A stretch of 64,000 nucleotides of DNA, from positions 310,001-374,000 of the forward strand of contig CAVRJA010000014.1 in the NCBI GenBank assembly GCA_963721405.1. The letters are read 5' to 3'. The position numbers and the translations under genes were made by a program. This stretch comes from JAFNAG01 sp963721405 (GTDB taxonomy: Bacteria > Acidobacteriota > UBA6911). Shown here in pieces: positions 1-9,008 of the stretch. Numbering within the stretch: position 1 is the first letter of the stretch; each line of letters starts with the position of its first letter. Under the pieces are notes generated by a model. That model ran no database searches and was not told the origin of the DNA. It was given only the letters and a program-made list of their open reading frames with translations.

Positions 1-421
1 CACGGTCAAACCGTGCCCGTCGAGCCAGTATCCGCTTGCGACCGTCACGCTCGACTGCGACGGATTCACGAGCCGCGAGCAGATCATCGAGGCGCTCCTC
101 CAGCGCCGGAATTCCGCCTTTGATGCCCGGACGATCCTCCGCGTGCGCCTGGAAGGACAGCTCGACCCGAAGCTGGACCTGTCTATCGGCGAGATGGAAG
201 AGCGCCTCGCAGGAGAAGCACTGCACATCGCCTGGGAGGACCGGACGTTTCCCGCACTTGACTTCGACGATCTGGCCAGGGAGAGGACGTTGTGCGGATA
301 TTATGTCCGGTCGCTGAACCAGCAGATCGCCGCCGCTCCGGCGGCTGAACGGCCTCTGCTGGAACGCGCGCGGCTGTATGGCGTGCAGGCGCTCCTCGGA
401 AGGGAGGTACGAATCCGGTGA
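1..421 (+). CDS. YhaO/SbcD-like metallophosphoesterase, C-terminal part
   Basis: Only the last 139 codons are in the window (frame beginning at base 2), so the phosphoesterase core is not visible. The visible part contains a beta-rich stretch (LATVTLDCDGFTSREQ) and a helical end, as in the C-terminal cap of SbcD/YhaO exonuclease subunits. The stop codon overlaps the GTG start of the next gene by four bases (GTGA), which suggests translational coupling. The assignment rests mainly on the following YhaN-like ATPase, because these two families are normally paired as a nuclease and its SMC-like ATPase. Function is therefore inferred from context. Confidence 0.6.
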   Translation, partial: TVKPCPSSQYPLATVTLDCDGFTSREQIIEALLQRRNSAFDARTILRVRLEGQLDPKLDLSIGEMEERLAGEALHIAWEDRTFPALDFDDLARERTLCGYYVRSLNQQIAAAPAAERPLLERARLYGVQALLGREVRIR

Positions 422-3249
422 GGCTGCTGCGCTGTCACATAGCCGGCTTCGGAAGGCTCGCTGGCCTGCCGCTTTCCTTTTCAGGCGGCCTGAACGTTGT
501 CTACGCGGCCAACGAAGGGGGCAAGTCCACCCTCCAGCGCTTTCTCACTGCGCTGCTCTTCGGGCAGCTGCGCTCCGACGTCAAGGCGCAACGCCGCCTC
601 GAGTCCTGGGTGGAGCAGTACAAACCGTGGCGCGCGTCCGAGTATGGCGGCACGCTCTGGTGCGGACTGGAAAACGGCAGGGAACTGGAACTGCATCGGA
701 CGTTCGGCCGGGACGACAGCCGGTTTGAAATCCGAACCTCGGGGGGCGAGGATATCACCCGCCAGTATGAAGCGCAGCGAAACGGCGACGTAATTTTCGC
801 CGCCTCGCACCTGGGATTGAATAAAGAGCTGTACGAGTCGGTCGCCGTAATTCGCGAAAGCGAGACCGCCGAGCTGAAGCACCGGGAGACCCTCCGCGAC
901 CGCATCGCCAACCTCGCCCAATCCGGGGACGAAAAACTATCGGTGCGCCTGAGCCTCGTCAAGCTGGAGGAAGCCCTGGAGGCTGTGGGATCGGAGCGGG
1001 CGCCCACGCGCCCCTACAAGCAGGCGCTCGACCGCCTGCAGGAGCTGCAGCAGGAGCGTGCGGAACTGGATGCGCAACGCCGGCAATGCCAGGCCTGGGT
1101 TCACGAGAAGGTCGAGCTTGGGAAGGAAATCGGGCAGCTCGAACAGGATCTCGTCGCAGCGGGCCGGGGCGTCGTCGATGCCCGCTGGCGTGAGGCACGG
1201 CTTCGAGTGCAAACGCTCGAAGAGATCGACGACGAAGTTGGCCTTATCAGGACCGAGATCGAATCCCTGGCGGTGAATCCCGATTTTCCCATGCACCACC
1301 TGGACGATCTCAACCGCCTGACAGCGGATGGCGACAACGCACGCCAGCGCCTCGAGGAACTGCGCCGGCAAAAAGAGGAAATGATTGCCCGCCGCGACCA
1401 GCTGGAGACGGAACTCCGGAAGCTGGCTTCCTATGAAACGCTGTATGCGAGCGTAGAGCCCGAGAAGATCACCGAGTGGTTCGTGAATTACCTGAGTCAG
1501 TCGAGACACAAGGATGAAACCCAGCGCAGCCTGAACCGTCTTCTCGACGAAGCGGCAACGCTCATGCGCCGGCTGGATGGGCTCAGCCCGCTGTTGCACG
1601 AGGGCGGGATCGACTGGGAACTCAAGGCGCGACAGGCCGCGGACGAAGAGCGCGCAGCGTCCGAGCAGAGCATGGCGTTGTCCGAAAAACTGGCTAAGGG
1701 GAAGGCGGAACACGCGCACACCGCCGGCAAGGCGAGGCGCGAGGGGCTTATTGCAGGACTCGCGCTGGCGGGCGCCCTCTCCGCCGTCGCTGCGGGACCG
1801 GTCGCAGGGATCCTGCCGCCCGCAGCCTGGCTGACGCTCGCGGCAGCCCTGGGTGTGCTCGGCGCGATCTTTCTGCTGGCTGCCTCCAAATCCAGGTGGG
1901 CTGCAAACGAAGCGAAGCTGTCGGCCGCTTCCCTGGACGCCGCGTTGAAGGGCATGCGCGACCGGGCGCAGACGGCCCGAAGCGAACTTCAAAAAGCCGC
2001 TACTGATTCAGAATTCGCGGGCGTGGAAGAGTTCCTCGCGGCTGCCAGGCAGTCCGTTGTGGACCGGCAGCGGCTCGACGATCTCGCGCCCCACATCCGG
2101 GAGATCGAGCAGCAGCGCGACCGGATCCAGGTCGAGGCCGACGCAGTCTATGCCCATCTCAAGGAATGCCTTTCCATGGTCGGCTTGAGCTGCGCGCCCG
2201 GCAACATGAAGGCGCCTGTCGACACTCTGCGGGCCAACATGAAACGTTTTGCCGAAACCCGGGCGGCCCGCAAACGATTGGGAGCCGAAATCGACGGTTT
2301 GGAGTCGAGCCGCGTGACTGTCGCCGAGCGCGCAGGCCAGATCGATTCACGGGTCCACGCCATCCTTCTCGAAGGCGCTGTCGATTCCCCGGACGCATTC
2401 AGGCAAGCGTGCCGGGACTGCCACCGGCTGCGCGACCTCCGGGCGCGGGAATCATCCCATGCGCGCGAGTTCGAGCGCCTGCGCGGCGCGCTCACCCTCG
2501 ACCAGTGGAGGGTCCGACTCGAAGAATTGCAGGGACTCAGGGCAACGAACGGCGAAGACGTTCCCGCCGTAAACGGATCGGGCAAGAAGGGGGCCTTGCT
2601 TCCCTATCTGCCGTCGGTGGAAGAAGCGGAACTGGAGGAGAAGCGGATCGCCGCCGTTCTGGCAGGCATGCGGGAAAAACACGCGGGTCTGGCTGAGAGG
2701 GTGCACCAGGCGTTCCGCAACTTCCGTTCACCGGCGGAGGTCGAAGAAGACCTCGCCCTCGCCGAACTGCGGGCTCACGACCTCACCCTGAACCGCAAGG
2801 CGCTGACAATGGCGCTCGAGTCCATCCGCAGTCTCGCGCGCCTGCAGCAGGAAGTCTGCGCGCCGCAATTGAACCGGGCGGTCGAGGACCGGTTCCTGCA
2901 AATCTGCCCCGAGCGTTACGACGAGGTAAAGATCGACCCTGATTTCCGGATCTACGTTCGAGAAAAGAGCGCTCCGGAGTTGCGTCCCGCAGAGAGCCTC
3001 AGCCGGGGAACCCAGGACCAGCTCTATTTCGCCGTCCGGTTCGGCATCCTGGAACTCCTGGCGAATGCCCAGGAGCCTTGCCCCTGTCTTCTCGATGAAC
3101 CCTTCGTTGCTTATGACAACGGACGGATCTCCGCCGCGTTCCACATCCTCGAGACGGAAGCGGCCCGGCGCCAGCTCATCCTCTTTACCTGCCGCGAAGA
3201 TATCCGCGACCTCGCCCTTCAATACGGCTCCCATCTCGTCACTCTCTGA
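418..3249 (+). CDS. YhaN-like AAA/SMC-type ATPase
   Basis: 943 residues. The N-terminus carries a P-loop of the form ANEGGKST near residues 31-38. Long coiled-coil arms rich in Glu, Arg and Leu follow, interrupted around residues 440-490 by two hydrophobic segments typical of YhaN rather than SbcC. The C-terminal ATPase half has an ABC-type signature (LSRGTQDQ, about 860-868) and a Walker B/D-loop (CLLDEPF, about 890-897). The family works with a metallophosphoesterase, here the overlapping upstream gene, presumably on DNA ends. The GTG start is fixed by the overlap with that gene. The family call is firm; the biological role is inferred. Confidence 0.88.
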   Translation: MRLLRCHIAGFGRLAGLPLSFSGGLNVVYAANEGGKSTLQRFLTALLFGQLRSDVKAQRRLESWVEQYKPWRASEYGGTLWCGLENGRELELHRTFGRDDSRFEIRTSGGEDITRQYEAQRNGDVIFAASHLGLNKELYESVAVIRESETAELKHRETLRDRIANLAQSGDEKLSVRLSLVKLEEALEAVGSERAPTRPYKQALDRLQELQQERAELDAQRRQCQAWVHEKVELGKEIGQLEQDLVAAGRGVVDARWREARLRVQTLEEIDDEVGLIRTEIESLAVNPDFPMHHLDDLNRLTADGDNARQRLEELRRQKEEMIARRDQLETELRKLASYETLYASVEPEKITEWFVNYLSQSRHKDETQRSLNRLLDEAATLMRRLDGLSPLLHEGGIDWELKARQAADEERAASEQSMALSEKLAKGKAEHAHTAGKARREGLIAGLALAGALSAVAAGPVAGILPPAAWLTLAAALGVLGAIFLLAASKSRWAANEAKLSAASLDAALKGMRDRAQTARSELQKAATDSEFAGVEEFLAAARQSVVDRQRLDDLAPHIREIEQQRDRIQVEADAVYAHLKECLSMVGLSCAPGNMKAPVDTLRANMKRFAETRAARKRLGAEIDGLESSRVTVAERAGQIDSRVHAILLEGAVDSPDAFRQACRDCHRLRDLRARESSHAREFERLRGALTLDQWRVRLEELQGLRATNGEDVPAVNGSGKKGALLPYLPSVEEAELEEKRIAAVLAGMREKHAGLAERVHQAFRNFRSPAEVEEDLALAELRAHDLTLNRKALTMALESIRSLARLQQEVCAPQLNRAVEDRFLQICPERYDEVKIDPDFRIYVREKSAPELRPAESLSRGTQDQLYFAVRFGILELLANAQEPCPCLLDEPFVAYDNGRISAAFHILETEAARRQLILFTCREDIRDLALQYGSHLVTL

Positions 3250-3416
3250 AAAGTCCTTCACCCGAGGGTCGAACCCGACGCTTCAGGCTAAAGAGGCTGT
3301 CCAACGATGAGGTGAGGCCCGACAGAATCCAAGCGCGAGCGCGTCACGGCCTCCCGAAGGGGATGCGTGCTCCCGTGGTTTTGCGGCAGTCACGTTAGGG
3401 GACCCTGCAAGGGTCC

Positions 3417-3485
3417 AACAGGAAAGCCCAGGGCTGTTTTTCCGGCTACGCATATCCCAGGGCTCACGCCCTGGGTTTTCCTGTT
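3417..3485. repeat. Dispersed palindromic element (copy 1)
   Basis: The left arm (3417-3434) and right arm (3468-3485) are almost exact reverse complements, built around GCCCAGGGC and GCCCTGGG. A small palindrome at 3401-3416 precedes it. The same order of parts recurs near 18710-18755, so this is a dispersed element. It may also act as a terminator for the YhaN-like gene, though no clean U-tract follows. Confidence 0.7.
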
Positions 3486-3713
3486 CCGGCTCTTCGGGCC
3501 TGTGGGCCGCGCTGAATCAACCGTTGGACACCCTCTAAAGCCCGGGCTCCGAGCAGTCCGCTACGGCTGAACACGGCGAGGATTTTTCGGTTGCGGCATC
3601 ACCGCGCGATATATCTCGTGGTTGGCTTCATGATGCCGTCCGCAGCCTTAAGCATCTAGTCAAGGGACGCAGCCCCTTGAAATCCCCGCGTGCCCGATTG
3701 CTATTCCAAATTG

Positions 3714-3757
3714 GAGATTCGAGATTCGAAATTAATCTCGAATCTCGAATCTCGAAT
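3714..3757. repeat. GATTCGA tandem palindrome
   Basis: Two head-to-tail GAGATTCGA units (3714-3729) face three CTCGAATCT-type units (3735-3757), forming a strong hairpin made of a simple repeat. No associated gene is seen. Confidence 0.6.
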
Positions 3758-3901
3758 CAGAGGGGCAGATGGAAATTTGCGACAGAGACATACGCGAACA
3801 AAATTCTCGTTGTCGGCTCAATAGCGGTTAAGCATCTGATTTCCAGATCTTTGCATGAATCCATCCAAAGCCTAACCGTAACGCGAACGTTATAGTTCGT
3901 T

Positions 3902-3930
3902 TTGCTTAATTTGAGTGGAGATCGCATAAT
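3902..3930 (+). promoter_or_regulatory. Possible sigma70-type promoter
   Basis: TTGCTT at 3902-3907 and CATAAT at 3925-3930 are separated by exactly 17 bases, about 80 bases upstream of the small exported-protein gene. This is a pattern match only. Confidence 0.4.
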
Positions 3931-4008
3931 TACTGGTGAGCGTTCCTGGGGTAAGGCATACACGCTCGGGCCCCCCCTGGATGCCGGAAAGTGGAAAGGA
4001 GTACGAAG

Positions 4009-4344
4009 ATGAAGAGATTTTTGCTGCCTGCTCTGCTGGCGCTGTCTATAGCGACTCTCGGTGCATTTGCCGCAACCCGATCCGCCGCAGCCTCGAAAAA
4101 ACCGGCTGCCATGGCGACCCACAAGGCTTCAGGCACGATCGTCTCCCAGAGCGAAAACAGTGTCGTGATAAAGACCAAGAAGGGCGAGGAGATGACCTTC
4201 GCACTGAGTGACAAGACCGCAAAGCCCTCCGAGCTTAAAGAAGGCGAAATGGTCCAAATTCAGTACCTGACTGAAAACGGCAGCAACATGGCTCAAAAGA
4301 TCTCGATCTCGACCGCGAAGGCCAAGTCGAAATCGAAGAGGTGA
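4009..4344 (+). CDS. Small exported protein, DUF5666-like
   Basis: 111 residues. The first 30 form a clear signal peptide: basic MKRF, a hydrophobic core and an Ala-rich cleavage region. The mature part has one small beta domain (GTIVSQSENSVVIKTKKGEEMTF) followed by a Lys/Ser-rich tail. This resembles the small OB-like DUF5666 domains of exported proteins, but the match is by eye. The ATG at 4009 is preferred over an upstream GTG because AAGGAG lies just before it and the signal peptide begins there. A promoter candidate lies upstream and a terminator downstream, so it is probably transcribed alone. Confidence 0.65.
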   Translation: MKRFLLPALLALSIATLGAFAATRSAAASKKPAAMATHKASGTIVSQSENSVVIKTKKGEEMTFALSDKTAKPSELKEGEMVQIQYLTENGSNMAQKISISTAKAKSKSKR

Positions 4345-4388
4345 AGTACCGAATGCAGTTTGCCGACTCAATGACTCGAGTGGGGAAG

Positions 4389-4414
4389 GGACCGGATCAA
4401 TTCCGGTCCTGTTT
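4389..4414 (+). terminator. Rho-independent terminator
   Basis: An 8-bp GC-rich perfect stem (GGACCGGA with TCCGGTCC, 4389-4409) and a 5-base loop, followed by a short T-rich run. It separates the small exported-protein gene from the penicillin-binding protein gene. Confidence 0.65.
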
Positions 4415-4419
4415 CGTAG

Positions 4420-7400
4420 ATGGCTATGTCTGAAGATTCTAAGTTCCGATCCGAATTCCAGCATGAAAGACAGCACCGATTCAGCGATAGAAACAGGATG
4501 CGCCGCTGGTTCGCGCACTGGGTTCCCGACTGGGCAGGCGGACACCTGCCCTCCGGTCCCCTGGAAGGCCTTCGGATTCAGGTCTACTTCCCCAAAGGAT
4601 CCTTCCGGTTCTGGTTGTGGATCCTTGTCCTTTTGCTCATCACCGGCGCCGCGGTGCATGAACTGAACACTTCGTCTCTGCAGTCACGGATTCTGACCTC
4701 CTATTCGGCCAGCCTGGACTACTCCGTCGAACCGGGTCCGTCGGGGAGCATCGTCTATCCGAAGAGCGGCCCATTCGACGTGCGCCGCGGGTACAATCGA
4801 CTGCCGGAGTTCACCGAACGGTTGCGGAGCGCGGGCTTCATCGTCAAGGAGCAAGCGGTTTTTTCGCGGGAATTGGCGCGGATTGCCTCATGGGGGATCT
4901 CGCCCCCCTATCGCGAACCGGACGACGTGGGCCTTTCGATCAGGAGTGCGGATGGCGCTTCGCTGTACAGCGCGAAGGATCGGGACCGGCTATTTGCCTC
5001 CTACGAAGACATCCCGCCGCTGCTGGTGGGATCGATCCTGTACATGGAAAACCGCCAGCTGAGCGAGGAACCACGGTACGCGGAAGACAACCCCGTAATC
5101 GACTGGCCGCGCCTGGGGAAGGCGGCAGCCACCTATGCGGGGAGAAAACTCGGACTGCCAGTGCGCCTGGAGGGGGGCAGCACGCTGGCTACGCAGTTGG
5201 AAAAATACCGGCATTCACCCGCCGGTCGCACCGATTCAGGCACGGAAAAGATGAAACAGATCCTTGCCGCCAGCCTGAAGGTTTACAAGCAGGGGAGGGA
5301 TACGAGGGCTGCGCGCCAGGAGATTGTCGTCGATTATCTGAACACCGTCCCGCTTGCGGCGGTTCCGGGGTACGGCGAGGTCAACGGCCTGGGAAACGGC
5401 CTGTATGCCTGGTTTGGCCTGGAACTCAAAGATGTCTGCCGCGAACTCGATCATCCGGGCAGTCCCATGGCTCAGGCACGCGCCTTCAAGTACGTGCTCA
5501 CACTCCTGGCCGCGATCCGCGCGCCTGCCTATTACCTCGGCCAACACCGCAACGAGCTGCAAGAGAGGGTGGACTATTACACCCGGCTGCTGGCAAGAGA
5601 GGGGATCATCGGCCACGAACTTGCCGCTTTCCTGCGGGGAGTGTCCGTAACCTACCCGTCCCATGCGAAAGTCGCCGCCGCCGACTTCGCGCCGGAGCAC
5701 AAAGCCGCGAGCAACCTGCGGATTCACCTGGCGAACCTCCTGGGGGTCCCGAGTCTATATGACCTGGGACAGCTCCACCTGGACGCCGACACTACGCTCG
5801 ATTCCGGGATTCAGGACGCGGTGCTGAAGGTCTTCGAACAGCTCAAAGATCCCTCGTTTCTCAATTCGCACGGGCTTTACGGCGACAAGCTGTTGTCGCC
5901 GGGGGTGGATCCCGGCCGGGTGACTTACAGTTTCCTGCTGTTCGAGAGCCTCCCCGAAGGGAATCTGCTTCGCGCTCAGGCGGACAATTTCGATGCTCCC
6001 TTCGACATCAACGAGGGAGTGAAACTGGAACTGGGAAGCACGGCCAAGCTCCGCGTGCTTTCGCATTATCTCGAACTCATGGTGAATCTCCACAAGGAGT
6101 TTTCGCCCCTCGACCGCAGCGTTCTGTGGGCGCGCACCCGGCAGGCACGGGACCCGCTCACACGCTGGGCCGCGGAGGTCCTGATCGAGAACCCCGGTAT
6201 CGACCTGCCGTCGTTTCTCTCCATGGCGATGAACCGGACGTACCCGGCGAGTCCTTACGAGACATTCTTCACCGGCGGAGGAATCCACGAGTTCGCGAAC
6301 TTCGACGCGGCCGACAACGGGCTCACGTTGACGTTGCGGGAGGCCACGCAGCACTCCACGAACCTCGTGTTCATCCGGCTCATGCGCGACATCGTCCGCT
6401 TTCACGAGGCGCGCCTGCCCTACGACACGGAGCAGGTGCTCGTCAATCCCGATGATCCTGTCCGATTCCGCATGCTGCAGGAGATAGCGGCAACCGAGGC
6501 TCAGGATCGGCTGGCGCAATCCTATCAGGCGTACCGGGGATTGAAGCCGGAGGCCGCGATCTCCACGCTGCTGGGCAAGCACGCCGGCAGCGACCGGCGC
6601 CTGGCCATGCTCCTGTTTGCCTGGTATCCCGAGGCGCGCACGCAGGACCCCGAGGGACAACTGTCCACGTGGTTCCGGGAGAGAAGGGTCTCAGTCTCCG
6701 GGAGCCAGGTCAGCCGCCTGGTCCGGGCATACGGCAATCCGGCTTTGACGCTGTCGGACTACGGCTACCTGCTGGGAAAGCACCCGCTCGAAGTCTGGAC
6801 AGCCGGCCGGCTCGTGCGCGATCCGGCCCTTTCCTGGGCCGGCCTGATCGAACGCAGTGCCGACGCCAAACGGATCTCCTCCGCCTGGCTGTTCAAGACC
6901 CGGAACCGCAGGGCGCAGGACCTGAGGCTCAGGATCCGGTTCGAACAGGACGCCTTCGAACGCATGACTCCATCCTGGAAACGCCTCGGCTTCCCATTCG
7001 ATCATCTGGTGCCGTCGTTTGCGACTGCGATCGGCAGTTCCTCCGATCGGCCCGCCGCACTCGCCAAACTGATGGGAATCATCGTCAACGACGGCCTCCT
7101 GCGGCCGACTGTGCGTTTCCGCCGGTTGAGCTTCGCCGGCGGGACGCCCTACGAATCAGTTTTCGCCGACAGCCAGGGAAAGGGCGAGCGTGTCATGGCT
7201 CAACCGGTGGCGCGCCTGTTGCGCCAGGTCCTGTCGGAAGTCGTCGAAAAGGGGACGGCGATCCGCGCCGCGCACTCATTCACCGGTCCTGAGGGGGATC
7301 CTATCGTCTTGGGGGGCAAGACCGGTTCGGGCGACAACCGCTTCGTCACGTTCGGACGCGGAGGCTTTAAACTCTCCGAGCGCGCGGTCAACCGCACGGC

Positions 7401-7608
7401 GACCTTTGTTTTCTATGTGGGGGACCGGTATTTTGGCGTGGTTACGGCTTTCGTCAACGGGAAGGCTGCCGGCAACTACAAGTTCACGAGTTCCTTGCCG
7501 CTCGCAGTGCTCAAGATCCTGGCGCCGGCCATCGAACCGGAAATGTTCCCGCCCGCCGATCTGAGAGCTCCGGTGGCCGTCTACGCCTGGAACCACCCCG
7601 AACGCTGA
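4420..7608 (+). CDS. Class A penicillin-binding protein (GT51 plus transpeptidase)
   Basis: 1062 residues. One membrane anchor lies near residues 62-80. The glycosyltransferase domain follows, with a catalytic Glu in the ENRQL motif near residue 210, the GGSTLATQLEK motif near 252-262 and the YLNTVPLA segment. The transpeptidase has S540-T-A-K543 as the SxxK motif, S646-T-N648 as SxN and K967-T-G969 as KTG. All active-site motifs are therefore present, and it should polymerise and cross-link peptidoglycan outside the membrane. It is longer than typical PBP1 proteins, mainly through about 320 residues between SxN and KTG. ATG 4420 or 4426 could be the start. Confidence 0.88.
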   Translation: MAMSEDSKFRSEFQHERQHRFSDRNRMRRWFAHWVPDWAGGHLPSGPLEGLRIQVYFPKGSFRFWLWILVLLLITGAAVHELNTSSLQSRILTSYSASLDYSVEPGPSGSIVYPKSGPFDVRRGYNRLPEFTERLRSAGFIVKEQAVFSRELARIASWGISPPYREPDDVGLSIRSADGASLYSAKDRDRLFASYEDIPPLLVGSILYMENRQLSEEPRYAEDNPVIDWPRLGKAAATYAGRKLGLPVRLEGGSTLATQLEKYRHSPAGRTDSGTEKMKQILAASLKVYKQGRDTRAARQEIVVDYLNTVPLAAVPGYGEVNGLGNGLYAWFGLELKDVCRELDHPGSPMAQARAFKYVLTLLAAIRAPAYYLGQHRNELQERVDYYTRLLAREGIIGHELAAFLRGVSVTYPSHAKVAAADFAPEHKAASNLRIHLANLLGVPSLYDLGQLHLDADTTLDSGIQDAVLKVFEQLKDPSFLNSHGLYGDKLLSPGVDPGRVTYSFLLFESLPEGNLLRAQADNFDAPFDINEGVKLELGSTAKLRVLSHYLELMVNLHKEFSPLDRSVLWARTRQARDPLTRWAAEVLIENPGIDLPSFLSMAMNRTYPASPYETFFTGGGIHEFANFDAADNGLTLTLREATQHSTNLVFIRLMRDIVRFHEARLPYDTEQVLVNPDDPVRFRMLQEIAATEAQDRLAQSYQAYRGLKPEAAISTLLGKHAGSDRRLAMLLFAWYPEARTQDPEGQLSTWFRERRVSVSGSQVSRLVRAYGNPALTLSDYGYLLGKHPLEVWTAGRLVRDPALSWAGLIERSADAKRISSAWLFKTRNRRAQDLRLRIRFEQDAFERMTPSWKRLGFPFDHLVPSFATAIGSSSDRPAALAKLMGIIVNDGLLRPTVRFRRLSFAGGTPYESVFADSQGKGERVMAQPVARLLRQVLSEVVEKGTAIRAAHSFTGPEGDPIVLGGKTGSGDNRFVTFGRGGFKLSERAVNRTATFVFYVGDRYFGVVTAFVNGKAAGNYKFTSSLPLAVLKILAPAIEPEMFPPADLRAPVAVYAWNHPER

Positions 7609-7610
7609 AC

Positions 7611-7667
7611 CACGAGGACCTCGAAGACCTCAAAGAAAAACAACCTGAGGTCTTTGAGGCCCTCGTG
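7611..7667. terminator. Bidirectional hairpin terminator
   Basis: The arms 7611-7632 and 7646-7667 pair over 22 bp with two mismatches, separated by an A-rich loop. It starts just after the penicillin-binding protein stop codon. Confidence 0.65.
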
Positions 7668-7746
7668 TTCCAACCAGAACCCATCCCGATCCATTCTTGG
7701 GACAGTAGCTCGTACGGCGTCAAAACGTCCGTCTGGGAGAAATTGC

Positions 7747-7808
7747 ACGGGCTGAAGCCCGTCCCCACAGGAAAAACAAAATCATGCGGGGACCGGCTTC
7801 AGCCCGTC
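7747..7808. repeat. Palindromic GGGCTGAAGCCC element
   Basis: The arms 7747-7768 and 7787-7808 are inverted copies with two mismatches. One arm recurs at 62639-62659, so it is a dispersed element. It is followed by a short TCGCAATCG simple repeat (7891-7912). Confidence 0.65.
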
Positions 7809-7977
7809 GAATCAGACGATGTTCAAACCCATTCCCGAGCCTGACGGATTCGGGCGCACCTCGCTGTCGGTGTCGCTGTCGCAATCGAGATCGCGATCGC
7901 AATCGCAATCGGATTTCGGCTTTACCCCCCGAACCCCTTTCGTGGCAATGTCAGCCACTCCCGCGAGTTTTCCGAAA

Positions 7978-8886
7978 TCATTTTCTAAGCAGATTCTTGG
8001 CAATGAACAGAATATTCGCCGGTCTTTCCGCCAAACGCCGCATAAAGTACGGATACCATCGCTTCCCGAATGGAATGTACACCCGCACGCGGTAGCCCTC
8101 CTTCGCGAGCCGCTGTTGCAGGTCGCGCCGGATCCCGTACAGCATTTGAAACTCGAACCGCTCCCTGGGAATGTCCTTTTCGGCCGCAAACCGCCTGGTG
8201 GCGGCGATCATCGCCTCATCGTGCGTGGCGATGGCATGGAGGCCGCCGCTCTCCAGCAGGAGTTTCATGAGCTTGACGTAGTTCGCATCTGTCTCGCTCT
8301 TCTTCCTGAAGGCGACCGTCGCGGGTTCCAGGTAGGCGCCCTTGCAGAGACGGATCCCGACCCGGTTCTGAAGCAGCAGGCGCACGTCGTTCTCGCTGCG
8401 GTACAGGTAGGCCTGGATGACGATGCCCACATTCGGCGAGTCTTTGTGGACGCGGAGCACGATGTCGATCGTGCGCTGCGTACAGCTGCTGTCCTCCATG
8501 TCAACACGGACGAAGCCGTCGAGTCCGGCGGCATGGCGGACGATCCGGGTCAGGTTTTCGCTGCAAAACTCGGAACCCAGGTCCAGGCCGAGCTGAGTCA
8601 GTTTGACGGAGACGTTGCAGTCGACACCCTCCGCGCGAATGCGGTCCAGCATGCCGATGATCTCATCGGTGGTCCGCAATGCGTCTTCCCCGGAGCGCGT
8701 GTTTTCTCCCAGGAGATCCATCGTGGCTTTGATCCCCTGGAGGTTCAACTCGCGCGCCGCCTGGATCGCATCGTCGATTCTTTCGCCTGCGACGAAGCGC
8801 CACGCGGTGGTCCGAAAGATCTTGAACCGGAGCATGAAGTTTTTGAAGGATTCCTTGTGAGACAGGTACAGAAGGAAAGTGCGCAC
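7978..8886 (-). CDS. Proline dehydrogenase
   Basis: 302 residues from GTG 8886. It oxidises proline to pyrroline-5-carboxylate with FAD. Family features visible: SVKLTQLGLDLG, DMEDS, VIQAYLYR, RLCKGAYLEP and the C-terminal YIPFGKRWYPYFMRRLAERPAN, the substrate-binding helix of monofunctional PRODH. The length fits the stand-alone enzyme rather than bifunctional PutA. GTG 8886 is chosen because GGGGAG lies 8 bases upstream and the protein then begins with the usual FLLYLS segment; a TTG at 8922 would add 12 unlike residues. The partner dehydrogenase is not in the window. Confidence 0.9.
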   Translation of the reverse strand: MRTFLLYLSHKESFKNFMLRFKIFRTTAWRFVAGERIDDAIQAARELNLQGIKATMDLLGENTRSGEDALRTTDEIIGMLDRIRAEGVDCNVSVKLTQLGLDLGSEFCSENLTRIVRHAAGLDGFVRVDMEDSSCTQRTIDIVLRVHKDSPNVGIVIQAYLYRSENDVRLLLQNRVGIRLCKGAYLEPATVAFRKKSETDANYVKLMKLLLESGGLHAIATHDEAMIAATRRFAAEKDIPRERFEFQMLYGIRRDLQQRLAKEGYRVRVYIPFGKRWYPYFMRRLAERPANILFIAKNLLRK

Positions 8887-9008
8887 GCGGATGCTCCCCG
8901 GATTGGACTGCTTGCGACCCAAATCTTACCGCAGAGGCCGTAGGGAGCGCAGCGAATCATTGATCTTTTTTGGACTCACGCCGCCGCATCCCTGCTAACA
9001 TGAGGGCC

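Larger units (their letters stand above)
3250..3901. other. Non-coding gap with palindromic repeats
   Basis: No convincing gene. It holds a short GACCCTGCAAGGGTCC palindrome, a long inverted repeat at 3417-3485 and a GATTCGA palindrome at 3714-3757. The remainder looks like ordinary spacer. Confidence 0.6.

Noticed and set aside
3367..3570. Short plus-strand open frame after the YhaN-like gene
   Set aside because: Most of it is a palindromic repeat, and it has no ribosome binding site.
7819..8943. Plus-strand open frame opposite proline dehydrogenase
   Set aside because: Shadow frame; the proline dehydrogenase signature residues are on the minus strand.
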